Shown piece after piece: positions 36,801 to 49,668 of a DNA stretch of 64,000 bases (position 1 is the stretch's first letter; each line of letters opens with the position of its first letter). The translations under genes and the position numbers were made by a program. The stretch comes from Sebastes aleutianus. Lineage: Eukaryota; Chordata; Actinopteri; Perciformes; Sebastidae. Location of the stretch: the NCBI GenBank assembly GCA_916700875.1, contig CAKAKS010000001.1, positions 11,471,741-11,535,740 of the forward strand. The letters are read 5' to 3'. The notes beneath the pieces were generated by a model. That model searched no databases. It had not been told where the DNA came from and was given only the letters and a program-made list of their open reading frames with translations.

Positions 36801-38932
36801 AACTGAACCTGCTAGGGCGTCTGAAAGACAGTAAAGTCTGTTGAGATCACCCGCGATCCCACAGGTCTCAGGGTGTTCAAAATAAGAAGAAACACATTTT
36901 TTGTATTGTTTTTTTTCATATATTGTTAAATAGGGGCTCAATATGACCAGGGATGTGATCTAAAAGGGTTAAAACACACTTTTCATTTCATCTTGCCTTT
37001 AAATAAACCAGACTCTTCGAGTAAACAGCAACTAATCTCTAAATTAACAGTCCTATTCTTGTGCTCTTTGCTCTGGATTATGTTATGGGACTGAAATCTT
37101 ATTTTGTTTCCAGTATGCGTGAGCACAGGTGTTTTCTTCTGATGTGACTTGCTTATCTTAATATAAACAATCTCTCCTACGGAAGTCTCAGTAATGGTTA
37201 TGGTTACTGTTTAAAGTTTATGTAATATTTATGGTAGGTAATCTCTGGGAATGCAGCAAATGACAAATTATTGAACATCTTTCTTGTTACCTGATAACTG
37301 AGTATTATTAGTATTGGACTGTGTGAATAAACAGTAAAATGTTAAAAATGTGACCATTTAATATAAAATATGACATTTGCTGCAGGTCTGCCAGCATGAA
37401 TGAATCATTGAAGCCACAACAGCTGCCTGATAATGACTTAAATGTTGACTGTTTTTCTCAAGAATGGAAACAAGTGATGGGAGCAGACGGAGCGTGACAA
37501 CGAGCACAACACAGCGTAGGCTACGTGGTGGTGAATAGTTTTTGTTGGTGGCCCTGTTCAAAACAGAGTGCTTGATAGGAAGTCTGATATACCCTGAGCC
37601 TCTCTTGTTCATCTTGTGTGGTGACATTTTATTGGATAAGGACAGGGCTCTTTGGCGGCGAGAGAGAGAGAGAGAGAGAGGGGGTGAGAGAAAGAAGAAA
37701 AGACAGAACCATGACAAGAGAGGAGAAAAAAATCTTTAAGCACCTGTAGTAAAACACAATGCACGGTTTTGAAAACAGTCAAGGGAGGAATTTTTCTAAA
37801 ATGGGCCAAGTCACGTCTTCAAGGCATCCGAGACAGCGAGATGAAAGCAGCAGGGAGCGGAGGAAATGGGGGTTGAGGAGGCGTCACCTGGAGAGCTGCC
37901 TGCTATTGACAGGATCCCAACCAGGCAAGACGCCCTGAAAACTGACTAAACATAGGTGCTGTGTTTGAGAGAAAGCGTAGGGGTTGTTGGGGGTGGCTGC
38001 AGTTGCAGACAGCTGTTTCGAACCAGATCATCAACCTGCTCTGAGCAACAACTTGGAGCAGCCAGATGCTGATGATATCCCAACAAAAGGTACAAGATGT
38101 TTACCTAGGAGTTTGCAAAGTATGTCATAATGGTGATAGATAGGCATTTGTCAGCAGTAAGAGGCTGACATTATATGCTCACAGTGATTCGATGCGTAGG
38201 AGAGGAGGTGGGCCCAGCGAGGCCCATTTCCTGTGACGCTCATGGTGGCGAAGGCTCATTTACGAGCAGGGAACCTGAATGATGTGTTTACTGCACTTCT
38301 AGATAGGTCGTTTTTGTTATGACTTGGCTGATAAGCATTTTCATGATAGGGTGGACGTGGCGATAGCAAATGTTTACGGCTGTCTGGTGTCTATGAGGCT
38401 GTGATTCACCTAGACAACAATGGAAGTCAATACCAAAAATAGTGTGGGAGCTCACATCCAAAAAAATTTGGTATTTTTAAAGATAAGGCTGGTGTCATTT
38501 AGGATTATGTGTACACTATAGCACATACTCATATACTGTATATATATACTGTATATATACTAAAAAATGCTTTACCTAGCTCTAAAGAAACTCCTTTCCC
38601 AACTAAAAAACAGCAACCTGAATAAAAGCAATATAGATATGATGATGAAGTTCATCAGATGCCAGGTATAGGAGGGATTGTTTCCATTCCTCCTGTAGGT
38701 GTCAGCTGATTGACTGGAAGCAGAGCTTGACGTAATGCAGCAGAGGAGCTTCTTGCTTAATATGACTGATCATCGGAGTCTTGCAAAAGTCGTTTTTCCA
38801 CACTATGCATGAATGAAGGCAGGAATAAAGGTCTTTTTGAGGAATAAATTCACCTTGAGCCCTGTGCTAACTGTGTGCAAATTCCAAAACGAAAAGTAGA
38901 AATGTAGGGTAAACGACCTTGACAACACAAAC
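36801..38932. other. Intergenic sequence downstream of tlx3
   Basis: No gene recognised. A TATA palindrome (TACTGTATATATATACTGTA region, about 38534-38560) is the only structured signal besides the GA run. Confidence 0.4.
37661..37682. repeat. (GA)n run
   Basis: About 11 GA units. Confidence 0.85.
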
Positions 38933-39202
38933 TTAAAGGGGATATATCATGCTCATTTTCAGGTTCATACTTGTATTGTGGATTTCTACTAGAATACGTT
39001 TACATGCTTTAATGTTCAAAAAACACATTATTTTTCTCATACTGTCTCTCTGAATACATCCGTATTCACCCTCTGTCTGAAACGCTCTGTTTTAGCGCCT
39101 GTCTTTTTCAGGCCCCCTCCCAAAAAAGGGTTGACAGTCACTCCAGAAACCCAAATGTATGTGCACAAGCACTGACTTTTTTCATGATATGTCCCCTTTA
39201 AA
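38933..39202. mobile_element. MITE family C, copy 1
   Basis: TTAAAGGGGATATATCATGC at the left and CATGATATGTCCCCTTTAA at the right form matching terminal repeats. 270 bp. Confidence 0.8.
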
Positions 39203-39344
39203 ACATCCTTTACTAAAATCACTGGAGTAAAACAAAAAAACATAAATAAAAACCCAACCGCTGCATTTCAAACGTTCCCTTGGCAGCTGCACAACGTGTA
39301 CTTTCTCCTGTACTCTCATTCTAATTTGAGCTGGCATCAGTTTT

Positions 39345-39440
39345 CAAACCTTTATTTATCCAGGGAGGGTTTCGCTGAGCACGCTTGCTGTTTTTTCGGC
39401 AACGCCCTCCTTCACACTCACACCTGGGAGCTGTAGTCAT
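39345..39440. mobile_element. Retroelement fragment
   Basis: CCTTTATTTATCCAGGGAGG and TTTCGGCAACGCCCT resemble a dispersed teleost retroelement piece; compare TTTATTTAACCAGG at 54417-54433. Confidence 0.4.
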
Positions 39441-40441
39441 CAGTTTTTATGGATAAAAAAAGGTATTGCGCTGTCCTTCTGATACAATTCGACGGTATCT
39501 TACCTTTGGGTGGTTTGAAACTTTAATGTGTAATCATAGCTAAATCCCACGAGGCTAACTAGCTCGCTAAAATCATAAAGTATTATTGCACGGTTTTCAT
39601 AATGGTGACAAACAACAAACGGGCAGTGAGTGAAAGAACCCAGCGAGACAAAGAGAGGCGAGAAAAACAGAGAGGTTTGTCATCTTTTCAAAAAGTCACA
39701 ATATCATTTAATATAAAACACCTTTAAATTGAACATAGTGAGGAGTTCGTCATCAGGAGTTCCGCCAATCCACTACCACTTGAACAGTCCACCTCGACGG
39801 CGGCTGACTTCAATGGTACTTCCGAGTGCACACAGAAAAGGGTTGAAACATGCATTTACTACATTGTACAAAGTCAAAAGCGAAAAACAGGAGGTCTTTT
39901 TTTGCCGTTATTGGCAGAGAGTCTCTGCCGCCTCGTGAGGGATCCAGAGGCAAAAGGGGGGACAGTCTTGATAGTTGGGCATGTACAGAGGTGTCCATTT
40001 GTTTTCCTGGCACTTATGGATAAAGTGCCCTCCTCTCTTTTAGATCAGCTGAAGGGAAAGCGGAAACTTGGTGTAAGGCAGGAAAATGACTCAACATACT
40101 TTAGATATTTCAGATAACAGTTGCTTAATTTTGACAAACAGCAGTGTCAGTGCGGCTCCTGTGCTGTACAGTGTTTTGCAGGTCTTGGCAGTAACAGATA
40201 GCTGTCTCTCTCTCTACACACGCTCCCCCACCATGTTGCTGGTAACGATCAATGAGTGAGGAAGCACAATGTCCATTCTTTTTTTCAAAGCAAGCATCAT
40301 TCTCCCGTATCTATGACAATCTGGTGCTGCGTTTTTGAACGTCAGACATGTCAGAAATAGTCTGAGATTCCTCCCTTCTGTCCATTCACACTGACGACAC
40401 TTTGATAAACACATTCTCAGCTCCGTCCCTCCCTCCCTCGC

Positions 40442-40461
40442 CCACACACACACACACACAT
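40442..40461. repeat. (CA)n run beside the tlx3 stop codon
   Basis: A short CA run begins 3 bp beyond the tlx3 stop codon on the transcript side, so it would lie in the 3' UTR. Confidence 0.85.
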
Positions 40462-40463
40462 GC

Positions 40464-40680
40464 TCACACTACAGATGCCACGGAGGTGACGGAGGTCACC
40501 TTATTGTCGTCTGCCCAGGGCTGCAAGTTCTGCAGGGCGTAGAGGGAGGAGTTGTGCAGGCAGAGCGGGTCCGGCTGCAGTGGCTGGCTCAACGTCTTCT
40601 GGAAAGCTTCCTGCTGAAGCTGCAGCATCAGCCGGTTGGCTTGCTGCCTCTCGGCCTCTCTCTCCTCTGCAGTCTGTCTC
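40464..40680 (-). CDS. tlx3: tlx3 exon 3 (C-terminus)
   Basis: Completes R266 and encodes 267-337, then TGA. RQTAEEREAERQQANRLMLQ follows the homeodomain directly, and LQPDPLCLHNSSLYALQNLQ is the conserved TLX1/3 tail. Acceptor CACCCAG. The last residues (VTSVTSVASVV) are longer than the human end, through a near-repeat of VTSV. Confidence 0.96.
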
Positions 40681-43351
40681 CTGGGTGAACGGCGGAGACA
40701 CAAGGGGGAACACAGGAAGATATAAGAGCCTATAGTGTTTATTTTTATGGGGCATGTTCACAAGATTTATTAATGCTGCATACCACAGCATTGTTCACAA
40801 TGTTTGTCCCACTTCTTCATAAAGAAGAAATGGAACTTTCTTTTTAAAAAACAGACAGGATATAGTTTATATTTAAGCAGTGGTTCACAACCTGGGGGTC
40901 AGGACACCATAGGGGGTCGCAAGTTAAAGGGGACATATTATGCTCATTTCCAGGTTCATACTTGTATTTTGCGATTCTACTAGAACATGTTTACATGCTT
41001 TAATGTTCAAAAAACATATTATTTTCCTCATACTGTCTGTCTGAATATACCTGTATTCACCTTCTGTCTGAAACACTCCGTTTTAGCTCCTGTCTCTTTA
41101 AGACCCACTTCTGTAAAAGCCCAGTCTGCTCTGATTGGCTTTTGAGAAAAATATGGAGCACCTTTGCAAAGGTAGTTCTCAAGCTGTGGGTGATATATTC
41201 TAATGGGCCTGTATGTGACAGAGGAAGGGGAGCCAAATCTGAATGGCTTGTTGAATCACATGTTTTCTGATCTTTGACAGCCCACAAAAAACTGACTGGG
41301 TTGTCTTATTTCACAGTTTGTAGGTTGGTAAGCACTCCAGATACCCAAATGTATGAGCACAAGCATTGAAAGAGTGAGTTTTTCATTATGTCCCCATTAA
41401 ATCTGAGTGGATTGTGTGATGATAAATGTTTTATATTTTTTTCAGTTTTTCCTCTATTTTTTTCCGTTTTTCTGGATCATTTTACCTCTTCAAGTCTAAA
41501 AAATATGTTCATACAACAACGAAAAATACTGGTTGAACTGGTCACAAGCAGTAACTTTATTCAACCACACATTGCTTCAGTTTTTAGTAGTGGAAACCAC
41601 TGCATTAAAGAATGCTGTGCTGTCACTCCTCTTAAAATCTAAATACTAAATATATGATTGTCAGCCAATAATGGTTGCAAATGGCTGAAAATTAAAAGTT
41701 AAAGAAAAATTAAGAATACCAGTCTGAAACAGGGTTTTCTGTAACATTTATGATACTTTAGGGTATATATTTTTTTCATTGGCGGCTGGTCGTGGCTACA
41801 TGTCAAAGCAATAAAGAAAATAAAGCAGCACAGTTATAAAAAAATTTGCAAATGAAACCTGTTCATTATTATAATTAGCCACTTTTACAGTACGTTCATT
41901 CAACACCTGTGCCAGTTACTTCAGCTTCAGGCTACACGACAGCTGATCAGGATGAGTGACAGGTGCTGGTGAGGGGACGTGACTAACGGAGGGGGAGGAG
42001 GTGCAGCACACATCCTGCCTCGAGGTGAAACGGTGCTTATGTTTTTTTTCTTTTCTTCTTTTTAGATAAGCATATGTTAACAGTAACATGCACTCTGTAC
42101 TGTACATTGCGTGCAGGTGCTTATATTAACCATTTGCTGTGAAACACACATAGAAACAGTATGTTTAAAATGAGACGTGATTTTAATGGAAACATTGTCG
42201 TGTTTTTGTTGGAAAGTATCCAGAAAGAAGCATTCACACCAGGTGAACTTTTAGTGAATAGCATACTTTGAGTCTGCAGGATTATATGTATAAATAAAGA
42301 CGTGAGCTGAGGAGATAAATGCAACAAAGGAGTTAATTAAGAATTTGTGAATCCTTAAGAAGTTCCAAATTGAGCTCCCATTGTGATTCAGAGTAGCCGA
42401 AGTTCATTTTATATTCAAATCAATTCTCCTGACAGATGTTTGCATGGTTATTAGAACATTTTCTCATCTGTATGTGTGCCAATTTTAGCCCAGAAATGTT
42501 CTGAACGGTCCACAACAGCAACGCAGATTATTGCACAATGAAGCAATTTATAGGCTCTTTTGAAATGATGGTGGTGTTACTATTAATACAAGCCATAATA
42601 AACAAATGATTGGCGTCAAAATAAACTACAAAACACAAATGGCAGGTAGAAATCACAGCCTCTAAAACACTCTTTCATGCACACCGACCTCCATCCATTA
42701 GCCACACATTATTGTTAACAGCATTATCATAATGTGATTCCCTGGCTGTTGATTTGATCATCCTCTTGTTACTAGCGTAGTCGTCACGCAAAGACATCCC
42801 TCACGCTCATCCTATCAGGTGCACACTACAGGGAAATGGCACATAAATCTCAGCAAAACTGGGAAATCAGAAAAAGCAGTTAAGCCAATTCCCTTGTTGC
42901 TTGTGACATGCCAGTTAGTCTTGGATTTAGTTTTTTTATTTGAAGGAAATTCCTTTTTATTACATCTTTTTAGCGGGAAAAATACGTCTTGTTTTTTTCA
43001 CTGCTATTGTTGGAAATTCTGAAATTACTTTATTAAAGGGGATCATCAAACTAAATTTCAATATTATGTGTTTTTTTTTAGACAAAGAAGACAATAAACT
43101 AACTAATAAATGTTAACCAGACAAAATAAGAGAAGTTTTTAAGTGTTTTCTATGTGTATTAAATTCAAAACTCATTATAAAAAGCTTTAGGATCATTTAA
43201 ACATTAAAACCCTAAAAGGTAATTTAGCTGTTTGTAATACGCTTATGAAATATGTGTCCTGTCCCTTTAACTAAGGGCAGGGCTTCATAATTTGATTTCA
43301 TACTCATTTACCTCCAAATGGCTATAAACAACAGTTAGAATGAAGTGAGGG

Positions 43352-43390
<39 letters not shown>

Positions 43391-46300
43391 TCTATGGACT
43401 TGGCAGTCAATTCCTCCTGTGAGTGTTTCAGTATTGCTTTGGACAGCAGGTTTCTAAAAGGCCTTTCAGGAGGCTCAGGAGTAATTGTGCTTGGTCAAGT
43501 GAACTGGCCTCGACTGGCAGCTAAGCTAAGCAAAATAGGTGTTGTGTTGTACGACGCCTCGGATGCTTCAGCTGCGGGCCATTTTACTCGTGTTTGAAGT
43601 AAAACACCAGTAAGCATTTTGGGCCCAAGAGCAAAACACACACACACATTCAGAGTCGATTTATGGCACCGAGAAAAGATTGGACGGAAGGAGTGGAGTG
43701 AACATCCTGCCCTCAATAAAGACAAACGGCTTCCGAAAAATCCACCACGGCCTCTTTGTTTTTCTTAAGTAGATCATGTGGGAGAGAAGATATGAGCATG
43801 TGGAAGAGAGAATTATGATGCTTTCGCTTCACTACTCCTTCTTTCACGCCAGTAAAGGAGATTGAACTGCGCCAGATTAAGTGAAGGAGCTACCCTTACC
43901 GCCATTTTGTCCGTCTGTTCTGAAACCAGGTCTTGACTTGTGCGTCTGTCATCTTCAGGGCCTTGGCCAAGGTTGCACGCTCAGCCGACGCCAGGTACTT
44001 CTGACGATGAAAACGTTTCTCCAGCTCGCAGATCTGCACCCGGCTGAAGGAGGTGCGAGGCTTTTTCCTCTTGGGCGGCGTCCGGTTCTGGTAAGGGTGG
44101 CCGATACGACGGGTCACGGAGAAGGGTGAGAGGGCTGCTGAAACAAAACACAAAAAAGTGGATCAACTTGACTTTTTGTTTGATAATTCTTAAGTAATTG
44201 GAGAATTTGAACATCATGCAAGTCATTCTTTAAAAAAAAGTCCATGTTAGCATTATAGCAATGAGGTTATTTCAAGAGTCCAAGATTAATATCTGTTAGT
44301 GTAAGGAGTTATTTCCATTTCTAAACTGGAATGATCTGTGCTTCTGAAATATAAACTTATTTCCCTTGAGGTTTTGTTTGTCTACGCTCATGTTATAAAC
44401 ACAATTTTGTTTTCCAGTCCTTGGTTAGATACAATTATTGTCCATTTTGTCTTAAAGCCAGTGTTGTTTGGGGAGTCTAAGAGAAGGCCCAGAAGCTGCC
44501 AATTGAAGAAGATAAATGTAATTACAACTAATATTCCCCTGCCAGATTTTGAAAAACAAACAGCACGCTGTTTGTACAGAAAGGACGTCCAAGAAAAAAT
44601 CATAGAGAGATGTTTAGAAAGCTGAGATATGCGGCATCACTTCCAAAAACGATTCCAGAAAAGATATATCGCTTGCCGCTGGCAATTCAACAATGGCAAA
44701 AAGATCAAGATTTAAACGTCTGCTTTTGCAATATTTTTTTTACATTTTCACAAACAAAGATAAAAAACCTTTTAATATATATGAGGGATGCACGAAAACA
44801 ATCAGCTGTGACACAGATGGGTGAGGTAAGGAAGATGGTTGTTGGGGGGGAGGGGGTGACTCACCTGGGCAAGCCCCCTTTGGAAAAGGATAGTCTGCTA
44901 GAAGGCCACTGCCGTCTCGCAGGTGAGCGAGCTCGGGGTAATAACATTTGGCTAATGTCTCCACAGTGCTCCAGACTGGGACCCTGCCGATGTCTCCCTT
45001 GGGGAGAGGACAGAGGGTGGGCCCCGGCCCCCCTGTGCCCTCTCCGGCTCGGCTCTCCTCTGCCTGCTCCCCTAAAGAAAAGGGAGACACAGTAAGGTCC
45101 CACATCTGGAGCACAGCAGCAGCAGCAGCCGCTGTGCGGGCGCCAATGCATTGCAGCTAATCACATGAAGGAAGGCTGAATGATGGACAGAGTCCACTTT
45201 AATGACATTTACTGCTCGTCTCTGATGTTAACATTTGGAAAGGTTTTACTCCAAAATTACATAGAGAAATAAGTGACAACTAGCAGAGTTATAAAGATAA
45301 ATCAAGAACATACTAGACAGCCAATCAGAATCAAGGTCATCCATTGACAATGTGATGAAGGTCATAATAGGATTTAATAACTATAATGATGTTAACCTAC
45401 TTAAAACAATGCCACTGGCAATCTATCACAGTCCTTCAATCAAGCACACTACAATTATTGGAGAGTAACATTTTTGTAATTTTGTAAGCATTTTTGCCAT
45501 CAAACCAATCAGATTCATTTTTATTTTCAGTTTTTGCACAAAACATCTTCCATAGAAACATTAAGCATTGGTTATTAAAACTTCTAACAACAATATTACA
45601 GGATTGATCATGCAAAATTACACATTTCTACATATAGTCATTGTTTCAGAATATCTATAATTTAAAGATAATGAATTTGATTGAATTGAATTCATTGTTT
45701 TAAATAAAATATACATGTATTGAATGGACTGTTTAGTGTCTTCTCAACATGCTTTGTCATTGTGTGTCTTCAGAAAAAATATGAATAGCACCCTGCACAC
45801 TGTATTGTGTTTTTCCTTCTATCTGTGCTTCACTGCCTCACTTTCACTGTATCTGGGTATTAATAACAACTAATCTCCTGCATCATAAAATATCTATGAA
45901 TCCTGTCTATTTTGTCAGCCGAGGGGTAAACAGAAGATCAATAAATGTAATGAGATCGTTTTTGGCCATAGATCCACTCCCCATGCAGCCACATTCTCAT
46001 TTTGAGGCGAAATGGAAATCAACGACAGAAAAACAAGAATCTGTGTCTCTCTGTGTCCTACTCCTCTCCAGCAAGTTGTTTCTCCTCCTGTCTTACAGGA
46101 TGTTTATTTGTTTTTGTTTTGTCACAAAAGCTCACCCAGAAGCCAAAATGAATATGAAAACATCTGCATAGGTGTCCCCCGAGGGGCCACGTATACTGCT
46201 ACTCTCAGAGTTTCATGCGACCTGAAAAATTCATTTGCCTGCAACAGACGATGACAATTTGAATGGAAAATGGAACATGAAGCTATTTATGCAGTCGTTT

Positions 46301-47970
46301 CCAGGGAGCCTCCACGACGTCCCCTGATGGTGCTGAACACGAGTGGCAAATTGAGGCGAGCAAATGATTTGTAAAATAAAGATTAACAGCTGCAATGTGC
46401 TGCTGCTACACTGGGTCACATGAAGTCACTATTACCTGAGTGTAAATGAGCAATGCAAATTTAGTGCCTGAAATGAAAAACTCACTACCTTTTTTATTGT
46501 GTTTTTGATCTGGATTTATAGTGTCTTCTTTTTTTTCTTCCTCTCATTATTATTTTTAATCTCCTATGGTAATATTCCCCATAATAATATTATTATCAGG
46601 TTTCACATTATGTGTCGCTCCGGTGCTCAATAATAGTAAAAATGGTAATGCTATCCCTCTAATATTCCTTTCGGGACTCAGACAAGCATCTGTGGTATTT
46701 AATCATGACTTTATGGTGACAAAATCCCCTGGATGTACCATGCTATTTCTATATGGTGCTCACTGTGGCCCTTAATAGTGCCTTTATAGTGACTTTATTG
46801 GACTTCATGGTATGTTTTTTAAATCTCATATGATTCCTCTTATTCCTAAGGTGACTTTTCTTATGATGTTCCTATATATTGTAATTAGTCCTCTTTTGGT
46901 TGGCGTCTTGTTGCCCCAAACTATGTGTAGCCCTTAAAGGGTCACATGTTGTGAGTGAACAGGCCTGTTGTTGCTCCCAGCGGCAGGTCTGGCTAAATGA
47001 TACTGCATTAGATGGCTATTTCAGGCCATCTGTGGGCTAACTAATGGACCAGGCACATACAAGCACGTTCAGAGGCAACCCAAGTGGAACTTAACATGCA
47101 GCAGGAGCCTCATGGAAGCTGCAGGAAAAGCTTGTGCCTCACAGCGTGCAAAATGCTGAGAAATATATGATACAGTGATGCTATGGATACTGCATTTGTC
47201 AGGTCTAATGTTTTGACTGAGAGTGTGAGGTTATAAGACCTTTCAGGAATCAGATATGCCTTCAGATTCATCCATTACTATTATTATTTTTATTAGGACT
47301 GCAAGCTATTTGTGCTGTAATGTTTGAGCTTGTGAGGTCGTACAAACACAAAATCTGGATCATCAAATTAAAAGACTCAACTGCATCAGATCTAATGATA
47401 TTACATGAATGGAAATAACCCATAATATTTTTGAATTATTGTATTTTTAGCACTCAAATGTGTTCACTGTGCCTTTATGTTAAGCCAATTTTATATTAAG
47501 TGTTAAATAGTGAGTTTAAATGACCTTTCACTACAGTAATATTCTAGGTAAAGGTTAAGATATAAGCCTATATTTAAAAAATTAAATTAAATTAAAATAA
47601 AAATACAAAATATTTTTTTAAAAATAAGTTTCTCAAAATGAGAGAATCACACACAGAAAAAAATGTGAAATGTGAAATGTGAAAAAATCTATATATAAAT
47701 ATTAAATATAGCTAATTGTAGCTCACGGAGCAAACCTCTCATTTCCTATGATTTAATATTGCTGTAGAAATTCAAAATCCCAAGAGATAAAACGTGATTG
47801 TGGTGAAAAATGCAATGATTTTTTGTATGCTCTAAAACCCAAAGTTAGGATTTTAATTAGAAGGATAATTATCCAGTAGCATTATATCTGGAACAGCCTG
47901 GAAAACAATTAAACTGTTAAAGCAGCGTTTGTGTGGAGAAGATGGGAAATTCTTGATTCAGATTCAGACC

Positions 47971-48006
<36 letters not shown>

Positions 48007-48620
48007 AAAGAGAGAACATTTTGTTCCTATATAAAAAAAAAAATGAAAAAGAAAGAAAAATGCAAAACGATCTGACTTTTTCTCCCTCTCTCTCAAATGA
48101 AAAATGAAATGGGTGAGAATACTAAATCTGCTGCCTGGGATAATACAATTTAGCATAAGCATATCAAAAAATAAAATGCTACCATGGAGGATATGTTTCC
48201 CATAATAAAACCACCTATACTTAATAACACTTCTCGGTGACAGCGCCTCCCTTCCCCACTGCGGATATTACCTCTGTAGCAATCTAATAAATATATCCGT
48301 GAAGGATTCTAAAGGGGATATTGAAATATAACATGAACATATATTGCTATTTATTACACTATACGGGACAAAAGGCAGGGACACTGTCTTCTGTCACACC
48401 GACAACCAAACCAGGGCAGCAAACACGACGACAGACAGGAAGGGAAATAAAACATCATATTTTTATGCTCTGCTGCTATTAACACCACAAAGAGATTTAT
48501 TGGAGAGAGAAAAAAAAGGTTTAATTGTGTTTTTATTATCGGTGCTATACGGCCTATAGAGCCACATGTGCTTTATTGTGACTCTTATTGTCAAGAACGG
48601 TTTTGTATCATCATTACTAA

Positions 48621-48665
<45 letters not shown>

Positions 48666-49622
48666 AGTGCTAGATTGTTTTTGTATTTATTGGATTAATG
48701 TTTGGCCATCGTATATTTACTATTTTTTTATGAATTTAAACTCTCCATGTCTATGATTTTACATATAGGCTATATTGTGCACTTTGTGAACATTTGTTTC
48801 AATTCATTACAATTATTATTTAATAAATAATTATTATAGCCTATTTAGCTATTTAGTTTTATTTTTGTGTTTTTTTGTTTTACAACTTTAAAACAAAAAC
48901 GTTTTTTTATGTCATCAAAATCGAGTGTTGAGCAGGTTTAAAATAAGCTTAAATTAAATTAAATCAAGTAAAATCAATTCACAATTTTTAAGCAGAATGG
49001 CACAGAGAAATACCGCTGCTGTTGTCAAAATACTACAGAATTGTACTACTACTATTGCTGCTGCTGCTTTATACTATTAACCTAATAATAATGATAATAA
49101 TGATAAAAAAAAAAAAATGCGTTGAAATTTAGGATAGAATAATACAAGAAATAATGCAAATGAAATAAATGTGTGTGAGTAAATACAGAGAGGAGTTTTA
49201 GTGATCGACATTAAGCCACTGGTGAATAAACAAGTCTTATTTTTAAAGATGGATTAAATGATGCATCTAACAGCCCCAGAGTTTATAATCCTTTGCAATG
49301 ATTTATAACGTGAATTTAGACCGCCAGGAGTGAAAAACGAGAGAAGTCTATTGTGCAATTTAACTGGTTTCGTTTACATCCCTGCAAAAAAAAAAAAAGA
49401 AAAAAAAAAGCCTCCCATGTGCTGGCAGAGCTGGAAGCCTTTGGCTAAATGTTTTAGCTGTTTAAAGCTGCACAGGGTCGGTTTTCTCCTCCAGTTTCAG
49501 CTCGAAAAAAACAAGAACCAGAGAGAGAGAGAGATTTAAAATGGTGCTCTGCCCATCAGGATAGATGATAGTCCATTTGATTTACAGCCTTTTATAGCAA
49601 ACAGAGCAGGCTAAATCTGGAT

Positions 49623-49668
<46 letters not shown>

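Larger units (their letters stand above)
40681..43899 (-). other. tlx3: tlx3 intron 2
   Basis: 3.2-kb intron. Contains the second MITE C copy, a TG microsatellite and two complex stretches (about 42340-42480 and 42690-42830) that look conserved. Confidence 0.85.

Noticed and set aside
38534..38560. TATA palindrome as a promoter
   Set aside because: Simple alternating AT repeat with no gene nearby.
44610..45095. 161-codon plus-strand open frame
   Set aside because: Overlaps the better-supported minus-strand exon candidate; no splice context or family match.
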